Assembly: GCF_004153455.1 (NCBI RefSeq)
Contig: NZ_SDQE01000012.1
Coordinates: 1 to 64,000 of the forward strand
From: Allopusillimonas ginsengisoli
GTDB taxonomy: Bacteria; Pseudomonadota; Gammaproteobacteria; Burkholderiales; Burkholderiaceae_B
Length of the DNA: 64,000 nt
Direction of reading: 5' to 3'
The position numbers and the translations under genes were made by a program. Shown piece after piece: positions 35,554-47,152 of this stretch; position 1 is the stretch's first letter, and every line of letters starts with the position of its first letter. Under the pieces are notes generated by a model, which worked only from the letters and a program-made list of their open reading frames with translations, was not told the DNA's origin and ran no database searches.

Positions 35554-37503
35554 ATGTTCCATACAGCGTTATCCGGGGTGGTGCGCGGGGTCAAGACGCT
35601 GCTGCTACTGCTGCTGGTGTTGGCCGCGGGCTGGATGCAGGCTGCTGGCGCTGCGCTCTCCGAAGACGATTTTCTCGACCCTGCACAGGCTTTTGTGTTC
35701 TCGGCTGCCACGCAGACGCCAGACGAGCTGTCGGTTCACTTTGCCATCGCGCCCGGATACTACATGTATCGGACGCGATTCGAATTTGCGGCGGATCCTG
35801 ATTCCGCCGCAACCGCAATGGGAACACCGGTGTTTCCGGATGGCATCGTCAAATATGATCCGACCTTCGAGGAAGACCTGGAGGTCTATCACGATCAGAT
35901 AACGGTTCGCTTGCCGCTTCAGGCCGGGGTGGATCAGCCTTTCAAGCTTGCCATCACCAGCCAGGGGTGTGCCGACGCCGGTTTATGCTATCCCCCGGAT
36001 ACGCGCGAGATTACGCTGGCGCCGGTTGCGGGGGGCTATCAGGCCAGCGGCGCGGGGGTGGTAGACAGCGTGCCCGCGCCGGCCCCGCAGAAGCAGCTTG
36101 CGTCAGGCGCTGCATCCACAGCGCAGCCCAGCCTGTCAGGCGCGCTCGATCTTGGCGATACGGGGCTGGCAGCCTATCTGGGTGATGCCGGGTGGGTGCA
36201 GATCATTCTGCTGTGCCTGTTGCTGGGGCTGTTGCTCTCTTTTACGCCGTGTGTCCTGCCCATGGTGCCTATTCTGCTGGCGATTCTGGCGGGTACCGCA
36301 GGGTCTGACAAAAAGGTATCGCGCTGGCGCGGCGTATCGCTGGCAGCTGTCTTTGTGCTGGGTATGTCGCTGGTATATACCGCGCTGGGGGTCGCGGCAG
36401 GCCTGGTGGGCGCCGGGCTGGCCGCATGGCTGCAGACACCTTGGGTACTCGCGCTGTTCGCGGTTTTGCTGGCGCTGCTAGCGTTGGCCATGTTTGATGT
36501 CTTTACGCTGCAGGCACCGACAGGAATGCAGAGCGCGCTCAATGAGCGGATGTCCAGGATTCCTGGCGGCCATTATGGCGGCGCGTTTGTCATGGGGATG
36601 CTTTCCGCGCTGATTGTGGGCCCCTGCGTGGCTGCTCCGTTGGCAGGCGTGTTGCTGTTCATTTCCCAGACCGGCGACGTGGTGCTGGGCGGTTCGGCCC
36701 TGTTCGCCCTGGCCTGGGGCGAAGGGCTGCTGCTGCTGGCGGTGGGTGCCTCTTCCGGGATGTTGCTGCCCAAGGCGGGCGCGTGGATGGAAGGCATCAA
36801 GCGGCTGTTTGGCATTCTGTTGCTGGCGACCGCATGGTGGATGGTGCAGTCGATATTGCCGACCTGGCTCACCATGCTGGGCTGGGCGTTGCTGGCGGTC
36901 TGGGGCGCCGTGATGCTCGGAGCCTTTGACAGTGTGGCAGAGGACAGCAAGGTTTGGGCGTACTTCCGCAAGGCGTTGGGGCTGCTGCTGGCCTTGTGGG
37001 CGTTGATGCTGGTGGTGGGCCTGGCGGCGGGCGGGCGAGACGTCCTGAGGCCGCTGGCGCCGCTTGTGGCGCAGTCATCGGGAATGCGGACGGCCGGAGC
37101 GGGCACCGGGGTGGACAACGCCACGTTGTCGCAGGCGGTTAAGTCGCGATTCACGCAGGTGCGCAACGTAGGGGAACTTGACAGCCTGCTGGCCAGCACG
37201 GATCGGCCTGTCATGCTGGATTTCTACGCCGACTGGTGCGTGTCGTGCATAGAGATGGAACGTTTTACCTTCAGCGACCCGGCTGTGGCACAGCAGATGT
37301 CCCAAATGCTGTTGGTCCAGGCTGATGTCACCAAGAACACGCAGGAAGACCGGGCATTGCTCAAACGCTTCAAGCTGTTCGGCCCGCCGGGCATTATTTT
37401 CTTTGACGCGCAAGGTCGGCAACTGGATGATCCGCGCGTCATCGGATTCAAGAATGCCACCGAATTCGGCAAGTCGCTCGGAAAAGTCCTGGCTGCCCGA
37501 TAG
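35554..37503 (+). CDS. dsbD: thiol:disulfide interchange protein DsbD
   Basis: 649 residues. Carries electrons from cytoplasmic thioredoxin across the inner membrane to periplasmic reductases, including those needed for cytochrome c assembly. A signal peptide (LLLLLLVLAAGWMQAAGA) is followed by the periplasmic alpha domain with Cys139 and Cys145 (GCADAGLCYPP), an eight-helix membrane domain with Cys233 (FTPCVLPM) and Cys358 (VGPCVAAPL), and a thioredoxin-like gamma domain with C562-V-S-C565. All six redox cysteines are present. The start at 35554 gives the signal peptide directly; the longer frame overlaps cutA. ResB and CcsB, which need this reductant, are encoded about 8 kb downstream. Confidence 0.95.
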   Translation: MFHTALSGVVRGVKTLLLLLLVLAAGWMQAAGAALSEDDFLDPAQAFVFSAATQTPDELSVHFAIAPGYYMYRTRFEFAADPDSAATAMGTPVFPDGIVKYDPTFEEDLEVYHDQITVRLPLQAGVDQPFKLAITSQGCADAGLCYPPDTREITLAPVAGGYQASGAGVVDSVPAPAPQKQLASGAASTAQPSLSGALDLGDTGLAAYLGDAGWVQIILLCLLLGLLLSFTPCVLPMVPILLAILAGTAGSDKKVSRWRGVSLAAVFVLGMSLVYTALGVAAGLVGAGLAAWLQTPWVLALFAVLLALLALAMFDVFTLQAPTGMQSALNERMSRIPGGHYGGAFVMGMLSALIVGPCVAAPLAGVLLFISQTGDVVLGGSALFALAWGEGLLLLAVGASSGMLLPKAGAWMEGIKRLFGILLLATAWWMVQSILPTWLTMLGWALLAVWGAVMLGAFDSVAEDSKVWAYFRKALGLLLALWALMLVVGLAAGGRDVLRPLAPLVAQSSGMRTAGAGTGVDNATLSQAVKSRFTQVRNVGELDSLLASTDRPVMLDFYADWCVSCIEMERFTFSDPAVAQQMSQMLLVQADVTKNTQEDRALLKRFKLFGPPGIIFFDAQGRQLDDPRVIGFKNATEFGKSLGKVLAAR

Positions 37504-37572
37504 GCCTGAGCCGCACTCGGCGTCCCGCATCCTTTGGACTTTCTGGGCAGTGGGCTGCGCCCGCCTGCCCTG

Positions 37573-38496
37573 CTATGGGGAGGCGGGCACGCTGGCATCC
37601 GCAGGCGCCTGCCTGGCATAGGCCTTTCGTATCAAGGCAACATGATTGTCTTTGATGCGTGACGAAGGCGTGGCTGACCAGATCAGGCTGGTGACGGATT
37701 TTTGCCGATGCCGAAATGACAGAAAACGAATGCCTGACATGCCGCTGCGCGACAGGCAGGCAGGTACCAGCGATACGCCCATGTTCTGCGAGACCAGAGA
37801 GGTAACGCTGAGCCAATGTCGCGACTCGTACTTGACCTTGGGCAGGAAGCCGGCGTCCAGGCACATGGCCAGCAGGGTTTCGTAATACACCGGCGAAAAG
37901 GCGCGTGAAAAAAAGATAAAGTCCTCGTCGGCGAGTTCAGCCAGCTTGACGCGCTGTTTGCCGGCCAGGCGATGTGCGCGCGGAACGCAGAGGGAAAAGG
38001 GCTCTACGGACAGTTCCGCGCACTGGACGTCATCGGGTACGGGATTGGCATGGATGAAGCCGATATCGATGCCGCCCCGCGCCACCAGTTCTATCTGTTC
38101 CGCGGAGTTCAGTTCCAGCAGGGCATGTTCCACCGCAGGATAGCTGGCCTGACACTGCTTGAGGACATCAGGCAGGCCTCGATACAGCATGGAACCCACA
38201 AAACCAATCTTGATCTGCCCTTGCAGGCCTGCGTCGATGCGGGAAATCAGGCCATGCAGGTCTGCACTGCGGCGCAAGAGAAATACGGCTTCTTTGTACA
38301 GCGCACGACCGGCGGGCGTGAGCGTGACCTGACGGCTGTTGCGCAGCAGCAGTTGCGCATTCAGGGCTTCTTCCAGTTGCTTGATCGCATAGCTGAGCGG
38401 TGGCTGCGAGATATGCAGCCGGATGGCCGCCCGGCTGAAGCTGAGTTCCTCGGCAACCGCCACAAAATAGCGCAACAGACGGGAGTCAATATCCAT
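37573..38496 (-). CDS. LysR-family transcriptional regulator
   Basis: 307 residues. Winged helix-turn-helix at the N-terminus (MDIDSRLLRYFVAVAEELSF ... RAAIRLHISQPPLSYAIKQLE), then the CbnR/CatM/BenM-like substrate-binding domain (GQIKIGFVGSMLYRGLPDVL). I start it at ATG 38496; the frame is open 25 codons further but those lie across the promoter palindrome. It is divergent from the acyl-CoA dehydrogenase / Bug receptor / CoA-transferase genes and probably controls them in response to an organic acid or CoA ester. Confidence 0.92.
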   Translation of the reverse strand: MDIDSRLLRYFVAVAEELSFSRAAIRLHISQPPLSYAIKQLEEALNAQLLLRNSRQVTLTPAGRALYKEAVFLLRRSADLHGLISRIDAGLQGQIKIGFVGSMLYRGLPDVLKQCQASYPAVEHALLELNSAEQIELVARGGIDIGFIHANPVPDDVQCAELSVEPFSLCVPRAHRLAGKQRVKLAELADEDFIFFSRAFSPVYYETLLAMCLDAGFLPKVKYESRHWLSVTSLVSQNMGVSLVPACLSRSGMSGIRFLSFRHRQKSVTSLIWSATPSSRIKDNHVALIRKAYARQAPADASVPASP

Positions 38497-38505
38497 GGCA
38501 TTGTC

Positions 38506-38520
38506 TATACTTTGTGTATA
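38506..38520. promoter_or_regulatory. candidate LysR operator, TATAC-N5-GTATA
   Basis: A perfect inverted repeat TATAC-TTTGT-GTATA begins nine bases upstream of the LysR start codon in the 101-base divergent promoter region. The ATAC...GTAT arms and AT-rich character fit LysR-type sites. Confidence 0.5.
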
Positions 38521-38570
38521 TAGATGATGACGAAAACAGTATTTGTTTGAATGTATGGTGCGCCCTAACA

Positions 38571-38587
38571 TGACTTAAATCAAGTCA
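38571..38587. promoter_or_regulatory. second inverted repeat, next to the acyl-CoA dehydrogenase start
   Basis: TGACTT-AAATC-AAGTCA, a perfect 6-base inverted repeat with a 5-base centre, ends ten bases before the ATG at 38598. It differs in sequence from the TATAC repeat on the LysR side, so it may bind a different protein, or form a small hairpin that hides the ribosome binding site. Confidence 0.4.
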
Positions 38588-38597
38588 GGTGAGCGCC

Positions 38598-40289
38598 ATG
38601 AACACAACCCGTCAGCATCTCCCGTCCAATATCCCAGACGCCTTCGGCATCAATCTGTTTGAGTCGGACCCGTATGCAAGGGCCATGCTCCAGGCGTACC
38701 TGCCCTCTGATCTGTATGCGCATCTGCTGCCGCACTTTGTCGAGTTGGGCGGGCTGGCTGGCAGCACGCTGGATGAGCTGGCGCGTGTGGCGGACCAGCA
38801 TCCACCTGCGCTGTCGGTACGCAATCGCACCGGCGAGGACGAGTCTCGTGTGGACAAGCACCCCGCCTATGTGGAACTCGAGCGCATGGCATACAGCAAA
38901 TATGGTCTGGCGGCGATGTCGCATCGCCCGGGTGTGCTGGGCTGGAATGCACCCATGCCGCCCATCGCAAAGTACGCGCTGACTTATCTGTTTGTGCAGG
39001 CCGAGTTCGGGCTGTGCTGCCCCGTCAGCATGACGGATTCGCTGGCGCGCACCTTGAGAAAATTCGGTGATCCTGCATTGGTTGAGAAGGTGCTCCCGCA
39101 GGTGACGGCCCTGGATTTTGATGCGCTGCGCCAGGGTGCCATGTTCATGACCGAGCAGGCAGCGGGATCGGATGTGAGCGCGACCGAGGTGCAGGCGGTG
39201 GCGCAGCCGAATGGGGAATGGAAGCTGTACGGAGACAAATGGTTCTGCTCCAATCCGGACGCCGGTTTTGCGATGGTGCTGGCGCGCAGCGAAGACAAGC
39301 CTGGGCTGGCCGGCGTATCACTGTTTCTGCTGCCTCGTACCTTGCCGGATGGGGCTTTGAACCATTACCGGATTCTTCGTCTCAAGGACAAGCTGGGCAC
39401 CCGCTCCATGGCCAGTGGCGAGATACGTCTTGAGGGTGCCGATGCCTGGCTGGTTGGCGAGCGGGGCCGCGGCTTTCAGCAAATGGCCGATATGGTGAAC
39501 AACTCGCGGCTGTCCAATGGCATGAGGGCGGCTGGCCTGATGCGGCGCGCCGTCAGCGAAGCCGTGTTTGTGGCGCGCAACCGGCGCGCGTTTGGCCAGC
39601 GGCTGGTGGATATGCCGTTAATGCAGCGCCAGTTGATGAAAATGGTGGTTGCCGCCGAACAGGCGCGTTCCGTGATGTTTCAGACGGCGGTCGCCTTGGC
39701 GCAGGCCGATCAGGGTGACGCGCAGTCAAAAACGCTGGCACGCATCCTGACGCCGCTGATCAAGTTCCGCGCCTGCCGTGATGCGAGAAAAGTGACCGGA
39801 GACGCCATGGAGGTCAGAGGCGGCTGCGGCTATATCGAGGAATGGGTTGAGCCGCGCTTGATGCGCGATGCCCACTTGGGATCGATCTGGGAAGGCACCA
39901 GCAACATTGTGGCGCTCGATGTATTGCGGGCGATACGCAAGAACGATTGCCTGACGGCGCTGCGTGCCAGGGTGATGGAACTGCTGGCAGATGGCGTGCC
40001 GTGTCCGGATGCGCTGGCAGTCTTGCAGCAGGAAAGCATCGAAAAGGCCTTTGCGCTGGCGCAGGGCGCCGCCGCCTCGGAAAATTCACCGCTCGCGCGT
40101 CAGGCCGCGTCGGCACTCTATCACGTTGTATCCCTGGCGGCGATGCGCCAGGAGGCCCGTCAGCCGGGCCTGGCATCACGCAGCCACCTGGCTGATCTCG
40201 TACTGTTGCACAAACTGGCGCCACGCGATCCTTGCGCAGCGCTGACTCATTCCGTTGACTATGGCGCGCTGCTTGAGGCCGCGGCTTGA
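38598..40289 (+). CDS. AidB-like acyl-CoA dehydrogenase
   Basis: 563 residues, of the AidB-like branch: MTEQAAGSDVSATEVQAV, KWFCSNPDAGFAMVLAR, RLKDKLGTRSMASGEIRLEG, and the catalytic-base Glu in GSIWEGTSNIVALDVLRA. AidB in E. coli binds DNA and FAD in the alkylation response, but many relatives are metabolic. The neighbours (class III CoA-transferase, Bug receptor, LysR) favour a catabolic role on a short or branched acyl-CoA. I use the ATG at 38598; a GTG nine bases earlier is possible. Confidence 0.9.
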   Translation: MNTTRQHLPSNIPDAFGINLFESDPYARAMLQAYLPSDLYAHLLPHFVELGGLAGSTLDELARVADQHPPALSVRNRTGEDESRVDKHPAYVELERMAYSKYGLAAMSHRPGVLGWNAPMPPIAKYALTYLFVQAEFGLCCPVSMTDSLARTLRKFGDPALVEKVLPQVTALDFDALRQGAMFMTEQAAGSDVSATEVQAVAQPNGEWKLYGDKWFCSNPDAGFAMVLARSEDKPGLAGVSLFLLPRTLPDGALNHYRILRLKDKLGTRSMASGEIRLEGADAWLVGERGRGFQQMADMVNNSRLSNGMRAAGLMRRAVSEAVFVARNRRAFGQRLVDMPLMQRQLMKMVVAAEQARSVMFQTAVALAQADQGDAQSKTLARILTPLIKFRACRDARKVTGDAMEVRGGCGYIEEWVEPRLMRDAHLGSIWEGTSNIVALDVLRAIRKNDCLTALRARVMELLADGVPCPDALAVLQQESIEKAFALAQGAAASENSPLARQAASALYHVVSLAAMRQEARQPGLASRSHLADLVLLHKLAPRDPCAALTHSVDYGALLEAAA

Positions 40290-40329
40290 TCGCTGGCAGT
40301 CGTCATTCCAGAACATAGTGGAGACAACC

Positions 40330-41307
40330 ATGAAAAAACTTTTGATGACCTTGATGATGTCCGCCGTTGGCATGCTTGGCGTTGTGCCTGCCTATGCGGC
40401 CGACGCCTATCCCAGCCAACCCGTGAAGCTGATTGTGCCCTTCCCGCCTGGCGGGCCTACGGATGGCATGGCGCGCCGGCTGGCGGAAGCCATCGCCAAG
40501 CCACTGGGCCAGCCGGTAATCGTTGAGAACAAAGCCGGTGCGGGCGGCAATATTGGTTCGGAGTATGTGGCCAATGCTAAGCCGGATGGCTACACCATTC
40601 TGTTTGGGACGTCCGGCCCGTTGGCGATCAATGTGAGCTTGTACAAGAAACTGGGCTACGATCCGCGCACGAGCTTCGCGCCGATTGCCCGCATAGGCCA
40701 TCTGCCCAACATTCTTGTGCTCAATCCCAAGGTGCCGGCGTCGAACCTGAAGGAATTGATTGCCTATGCCAAGGCGCACCCTGATACGCTGTCGTTTGCC
40801 TCATCGGGCAATGGCGCATCGTCGCATCTGGCCGGCGTGCTGTTCAACGACATGGCTGGAACCAACATTCTGCACGTGCCTTATCGCGGCACGGGGCCTG
40901 CGCTGAACGATTTGCTGGGCGGGCAGGTTTCCATGGCGTTCACCGACATCATGACGGCGCTGCCGCATGTGAACAACGGGACCTTGCGTGCGATCGGACT
41001 GGCCAGCGCACAACGCTCCGCCGCGCTGCCTGATTTGCCCACCCTGGCCGAGCAAGGCCTGACAGGGTACGACGTGAGCGTGTTCTTTGGCATTGTTGCG
41101 CCCGCCGGCACGCCTGCACCTGTGATCGAGAAGCTGAACGCGGCGTTCAGTCAGGCGATGTCTGATCCGAACGTCAAAGCTACCCTGGAGAGCCAGGGCA
41201 TTGTTCAGGCCGAGGATAAATCTCCCGAGGGGCTGGCCACGTTCATCAATAGCGAGGTGGACAAATGGGCCACGGTTATCCAGAACGCCAAGCTTTCACT
41301 GGACTGA
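40330..41307 (+). CDS. Bug-family periplasmic receptor (tripartite tricarboxylate type)
   Basis: 325 residues. A signal peptide MKKLLMTLMMSAVGMLGVVP ending at AYA (residue 24), then the Bug fold: YPSQPVKLIVPFPPGGPTDG, GQPVIVENKAGAGGNIG, FLGG-type GGQVSMAF. These receptors bind organic acids and often have no membrane partner gene nearby, as here. In the middle of the acyl-CoA dehydrogenase / CoA-transferase operon it probably delivers the acid that the transferase activates. Start at ATG 40330; upstream in-frame sequence belongs to the previous gene's region. Confidence 0.93.
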   Translation: MKKLLMTLMMSAVGMLGVVPAYAADAYPSQPVKLIVPFPPGGPTDGMARRLAEAIAKPLGQPVIVENKAGAGGNIGSEYVANAKPDGYTILFGTSGPLAINVSLYKKLGYDPRTSFAPIARIGHLPNILVLNPKVPASNLKELIAYAKAHPDTLSFASSGNGASSHLAGVLFNDMAGTNILHVPYRGTGPALNDLLGGQVSMAFTDIMTALPHVNNGTLRAIGLASAQRSAALPDLPTLAEQGLTGYDVSVFFGIVAPAGTPAPVIEKLNAAFSQAMSDPNVKATLESQGIVQAEDKSPEGLATFINSEVDKWATVIQNAKLSLD

Positions 41308-41351
41308 TGAGCCTAACGTGCCTGGTGTGAGCACCAGGCCATACGGAGCAC

Positions 41352-44136
<2,785 letters not shown>

Positions 44137-44173
44137 GGAAGGGTACCTGCTCGGTTAGAGTCAACCGCTATTG

Positions 44174-44179
44174 TATAAT
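44174..44179. promoter_or_regulatory. perfect TATAAT box between engB and cytochrome c4
   Basis: TATAAT lies 114 bases before the cytochrome start on the plus strand. No good -35 box is found at standard distance, so the promoter assignment is tentative. Confidence 0.35.
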
Positions 44180-44292
44180 CGCAGGTTTGAAACAGTAGCG
44201 TCATTTTCCTTGAGATCCCCTTTTGAGCGGAAGTGGCGTCGTCATCGTGGTGTCTCTGGCACCCGGATCGAACACCGATCGTCGAGGTATTC

Positions 44293-44994
44293 ATGAAGCA
44301 CATGCTTTCCAGTATCGTCATGGCCAGCGGGTTAATGCTGGGTTCTTCCATCGTTTCGCTGGCCTATGCCGCCGATCAAGGTGCCGCCAAGCCCGACGCA
44401 GTCAAAGGCGAGCAGCTGTACACCAACGGGGATGCGGCCCGCGGCGTGCTGGCCTGTGCGAGCTGCCACGGGGCAGCCGGCAACAGTACCATTCCGCTCA
44501 ATCCAAATCTGTCGGCGATGCCTCACGAATACCTGGTCAAGCAATTGATCGATTTTGCGCCCAAAGACGAAAAATCCGCGCCGGCGCGCGGCGGCGCAGA
44601 CGGTGCGGCATCGGTCATGACGCCTTTTGCATCGGCGCTCACCGAAGAAGACAGGCAGAACATTGCCTATTACCTTGCGCAGCAGCCGCTTGATCCCGAT
44701 GCGGCAGCAACCGCCACCAACGAAGCAACCATGGAGCGCGGCCAGCATATATGGCGTGGCGGCCTGCCCGATCGCGGCGTGCCAGCCTGTGCGGGCTGTC
44801 ACTCGCCCAATGGGGCGGGCGTGCCGGGCAATTTTCCGCGCCTGTCCGGGCAGCATCCCGCCTATCTTGCGACGCAGCTCAAGTTGTTCCGTAGCGGCGA
44901 TCGTCACAACAACACGATCATGCACGATATCGCCGATCGCATGACGGATGCCGATATCGCCGCCGTGGCCGATTACGCCGCCGGCTTGCGTTGA
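44293..44994 (+). CDS. dihaem cytochrome c4
   Basis: 233 residues. A signal peptide (cleavage after AYA, residue 26) and two haem c domains: CASCH at 55-59 and CAGCH at 166-170, each with a downstream Met ligand candidate (VMTPFASALTEED; MTDADIAAVADYAAG). Cytochrome c4 carries electrons to terminal oxidases in the periplasm. ResB and CcsB, which attach its haems, are encoded next. Start at ATG 44293 gives the signal peptide directly. Confidence 0.95.
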   Translation: MKHMLSSIVMASGLMLGSSIVSLAYAADQGAAKPDAVKGEQLYTNGDAARGVLACASCHGAAGNSTIPLNPNLSAMPHEYLVKQLIDFAPKDEKSAPARGGADGAASVMTPFASALTEEDRQNIAYYLAQQPLDPDAAATATNEATMERGQHIWRGGLPDRGVPACAGCHSPNGAGVPGNFPRLSGQHPAYLATQLKLFRSGDRHNNTIMHDIADRMTDADIAAVADYAAGLR

Positions 44995-45080
44995 TCACGC
45001 TGCTGCTGCCGGTGCGTCGCCCGCAGCGCTATACGCTAGCAAGCTAGGGGAAGGCTGTCACAGGCAGCACTCCCTTTTTT

Positions 45081-47141
45081 ATGAAGCCATCCTCCGTGAG
45101 TCAATCTTCTTCTGCGCGCAGACACACCGCTGACCTAATGGAGCTATTGGGCTCCATGCGGTTTGCCGTTAGTCTGCTGATGTTCATCTGCGTTGCGAGC
45201 GTGATCGGCACGGTTCTGCAGCAAAACCAGCCGGCCAACAACTATATCGATCAATTCGGCCCGTTCTGGTTTTCGGTCTTCGACAAGTTTTCGATCTGGC
45301 AGATCTACAACAGCTGGTGGTTTCTGCTGATCATGGCATTTCTGGTGGTGTCCACCAGCATCTGCCTGGTGCGCAACGCGCCCAAGATGGTGCGCGATGC
45401 ACAGTCTTTCAGGGAATATGTGCGGGCCAGCAGCTTGCGGTCCTTTCATCACCGGGTGGAGCTCTCCAGCGCCGCATCGTCAGACGCGATGCAAGAGCGC
45501 GCCCAGGCCTGGCTGAAGCGTCATGGCTATCGATACAAGGTGCGCGAGGAAGAGGCCGGTGTCATGATCGCCGCCAAGAAGGGCAGCGCCAACCGGTTGG
45601 GTTACATTTTTGCCCATGCCGCCATCGTAATCATCTGTATCGGCGGGCTGCTGGATAGCGAACTACCGGTCAGGCTCCAGGTCTGGCTGGGCGGCAAGCA
45701 GCCCATCACGCAGAACATGCTGATTTCGGAAGTGCCTGAGTCGGGCCGGTTGTCTGGCGCCAATCCCAGTTTTCGTGCAAACATGCTGGTTCCAGAAGGT
45801 TCGCAAAGCAGCTCGGGCATTGTGGCCATTGGCGAAGGCGTGCTGGTGCAGCCCCTGCCTTTCTCCCTGAAGCTGAACAGGTTTCTGGTGGATTATTATT
45901 CCACCGGCATGCCCAGCAGCTTCAAGAGCGAGGTCGAAGTGACCGATCCGGTTTCGGGCGAATCCTTCAACCAGACAATCGAAGTCAATGAGCCGCTGCG
46001 CTATAAGGGTGTAACGGTCTATCAATCCAGTTTCGATGATGGTGGCAGTGCCGTCCACCTTACCGGTTACCCGCTGGTGGGGCCGCGCAGCAAGGCTTTT
46101 GACGTCGAGGGCACTATAGGCGAAGGCGCCGAGATCACCCAGGGCAGCGAAGAAACCCGGCAGCCGCTGCGCGTCGAGTTCACTGGCCTGCGCGTCATCA
46201 ACGTTGAAAACATGGGGTCGGATCTCGAGCCGCAACCCAAGGCCATGTTCGAGCATGTCGCTTCTGTAACCGGCAGCGCCGCCGGCGTCAAGAACGAAAA
46301 CCTGCGCAACGTTGGCCCAAGCATCCAGTACCGAATTACGGGTGCCGATGGTCAGTCGCACGAGTACACGAGCTATATGCTGCCCATGCAGCTGGATGGC
46401 GGCATGGTGTTTCTCGCGGGCGTGCGTGAATCAGAGGCCCAGCCTTTCCGTTATCTGCGGATACCGGCGGATGCCAACAACTCGGTGCAAGAGTTCATGT
46501 TGCTGCGTGCCGGGCTGGCAGACCCGGCGCTGGTGAATCTGGCGGCGCAGCGTTTTGCAGAAAGGAACGCGACCAGCGATATCCAGCAGCCCTTGCTGGA
46601 GAAAGCCTCACTGGGCGCCCTGGAAACTTTCCGCAAATCGGGTTTCAATGGCATTATCGAGCGCGTGCCAGAGCAGGACAGGGAAAAGGTCCTGGGCTTT
46701 GCCGTCCCCATGATTCAGTTGTCTTTGGCAGAATTGCGCGATATCGTACGAGAACGCAACGGCATTCCCGCTGTCCAACACGTGGGCGAAGACGGGGTCG
46801 AAGCAGAAAAATGGATACAAACCGCACTGCTGGCGTTGGCCAACGTGCCCGATTATCCAGCGCCTGTCCTCATGACGCTCAAAAGCTTTGATCAGGTGGA
46901 GGCCAGTGTGTTCCAGGTGGCTCGCAGCCCCGGCAAGAATACCGTCTATCTAGGCTGCCTGCTCCTGGTCATTGGTGTATTTTCGATGTTCTACATCCGC
47001 GATCGCCGTATCTGGGTGTGGATAAAAAAACAGGAAGGCGGTTCAGCGTTGTTTGCGGCCATGACGTCGCAACGGCGTACACTGGATTTCAATCACGAGT
47101 TTGACCGCTTTAAAGAGGCGTTTACGCGTCTCGCTACCTAA
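45081..47141 (+). CDS. resB: cytochrome c biogenesis protein ResB
   Basis: 686 residues, System II haem-delivery component. N-terminal helices (MRFAVSLLMFICVASVIGTVLQ; PFWFSVFDKF; WWFLLIMAFLVVSTSICLVRN), a third helix near residue 175, a large periplasmic domain, and a last helix near 620 (NTVYLGCLLLVIGVFSMFYI). It works with CcsB to bring reduced haem to apocytochromes in the periplasm. It follows the cytochrome c4 gene by 86 bases and precedes ccsB by 11. Confidence 0.95.
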   Translation: MKPSSVSQSSSARRHTADLMELLGSMRFAVSLLMFICVASVIGTVLQQNQPANNYIDQFGPFWFSVFDKFSIWQIYNSWWFLLIMAFLVVSTSICLVRNAPKMVRDAQSFREYVRASSLRSFHHRVELSSAASSDAMQERAQAWLKRHGYRYKVREEEAGVMIAAKKGSANRLGYIFAHAAIVIICIGGLLDSELPVRLQVWLGGKQPITQNMLISEVPESGRLSGANPSFRANMLVPEGSQSSSGIVAIGEGVLVQPLPFSLKLNRFLVDYYSTGMPSSFKSEVEVTDPVSGESFNQTIEVNEPLRYKGVTVYQSSFDDGGSAVHLTGYPLVGPRSKAFDVEGTIGEGAEITQGSEETRQPLRVEFTGLRVINVENMGSDLEPQPKAMFEHVASVTGSAAGVKNENLRNVGPSIQYRITGADGQSHEYTSYMLPMQLDGGMVFLAGVRESEAQPFRYLRIPADANNSVQEFMLLRAGLADPALVNLAAQRFAERNATSDIQQPLLEKASLGALETFRKSGFNGIIERVPEQDREKVLGFAVPMIQLSLAELRDIVRERNGIPAVQHVGEDGVEAEKWIQTALLALANVPDYPAPVLMTLKSFDQVEASVFQVARSPGKNTVYLGCLLLVIGVFSMFYIRDRRIWVWIKKQEGGSALFAAMTSQRRTLDFNHEFDRFKEAFTRLAT

Positions 47142-47152
47142 CGAGGTTTTCT

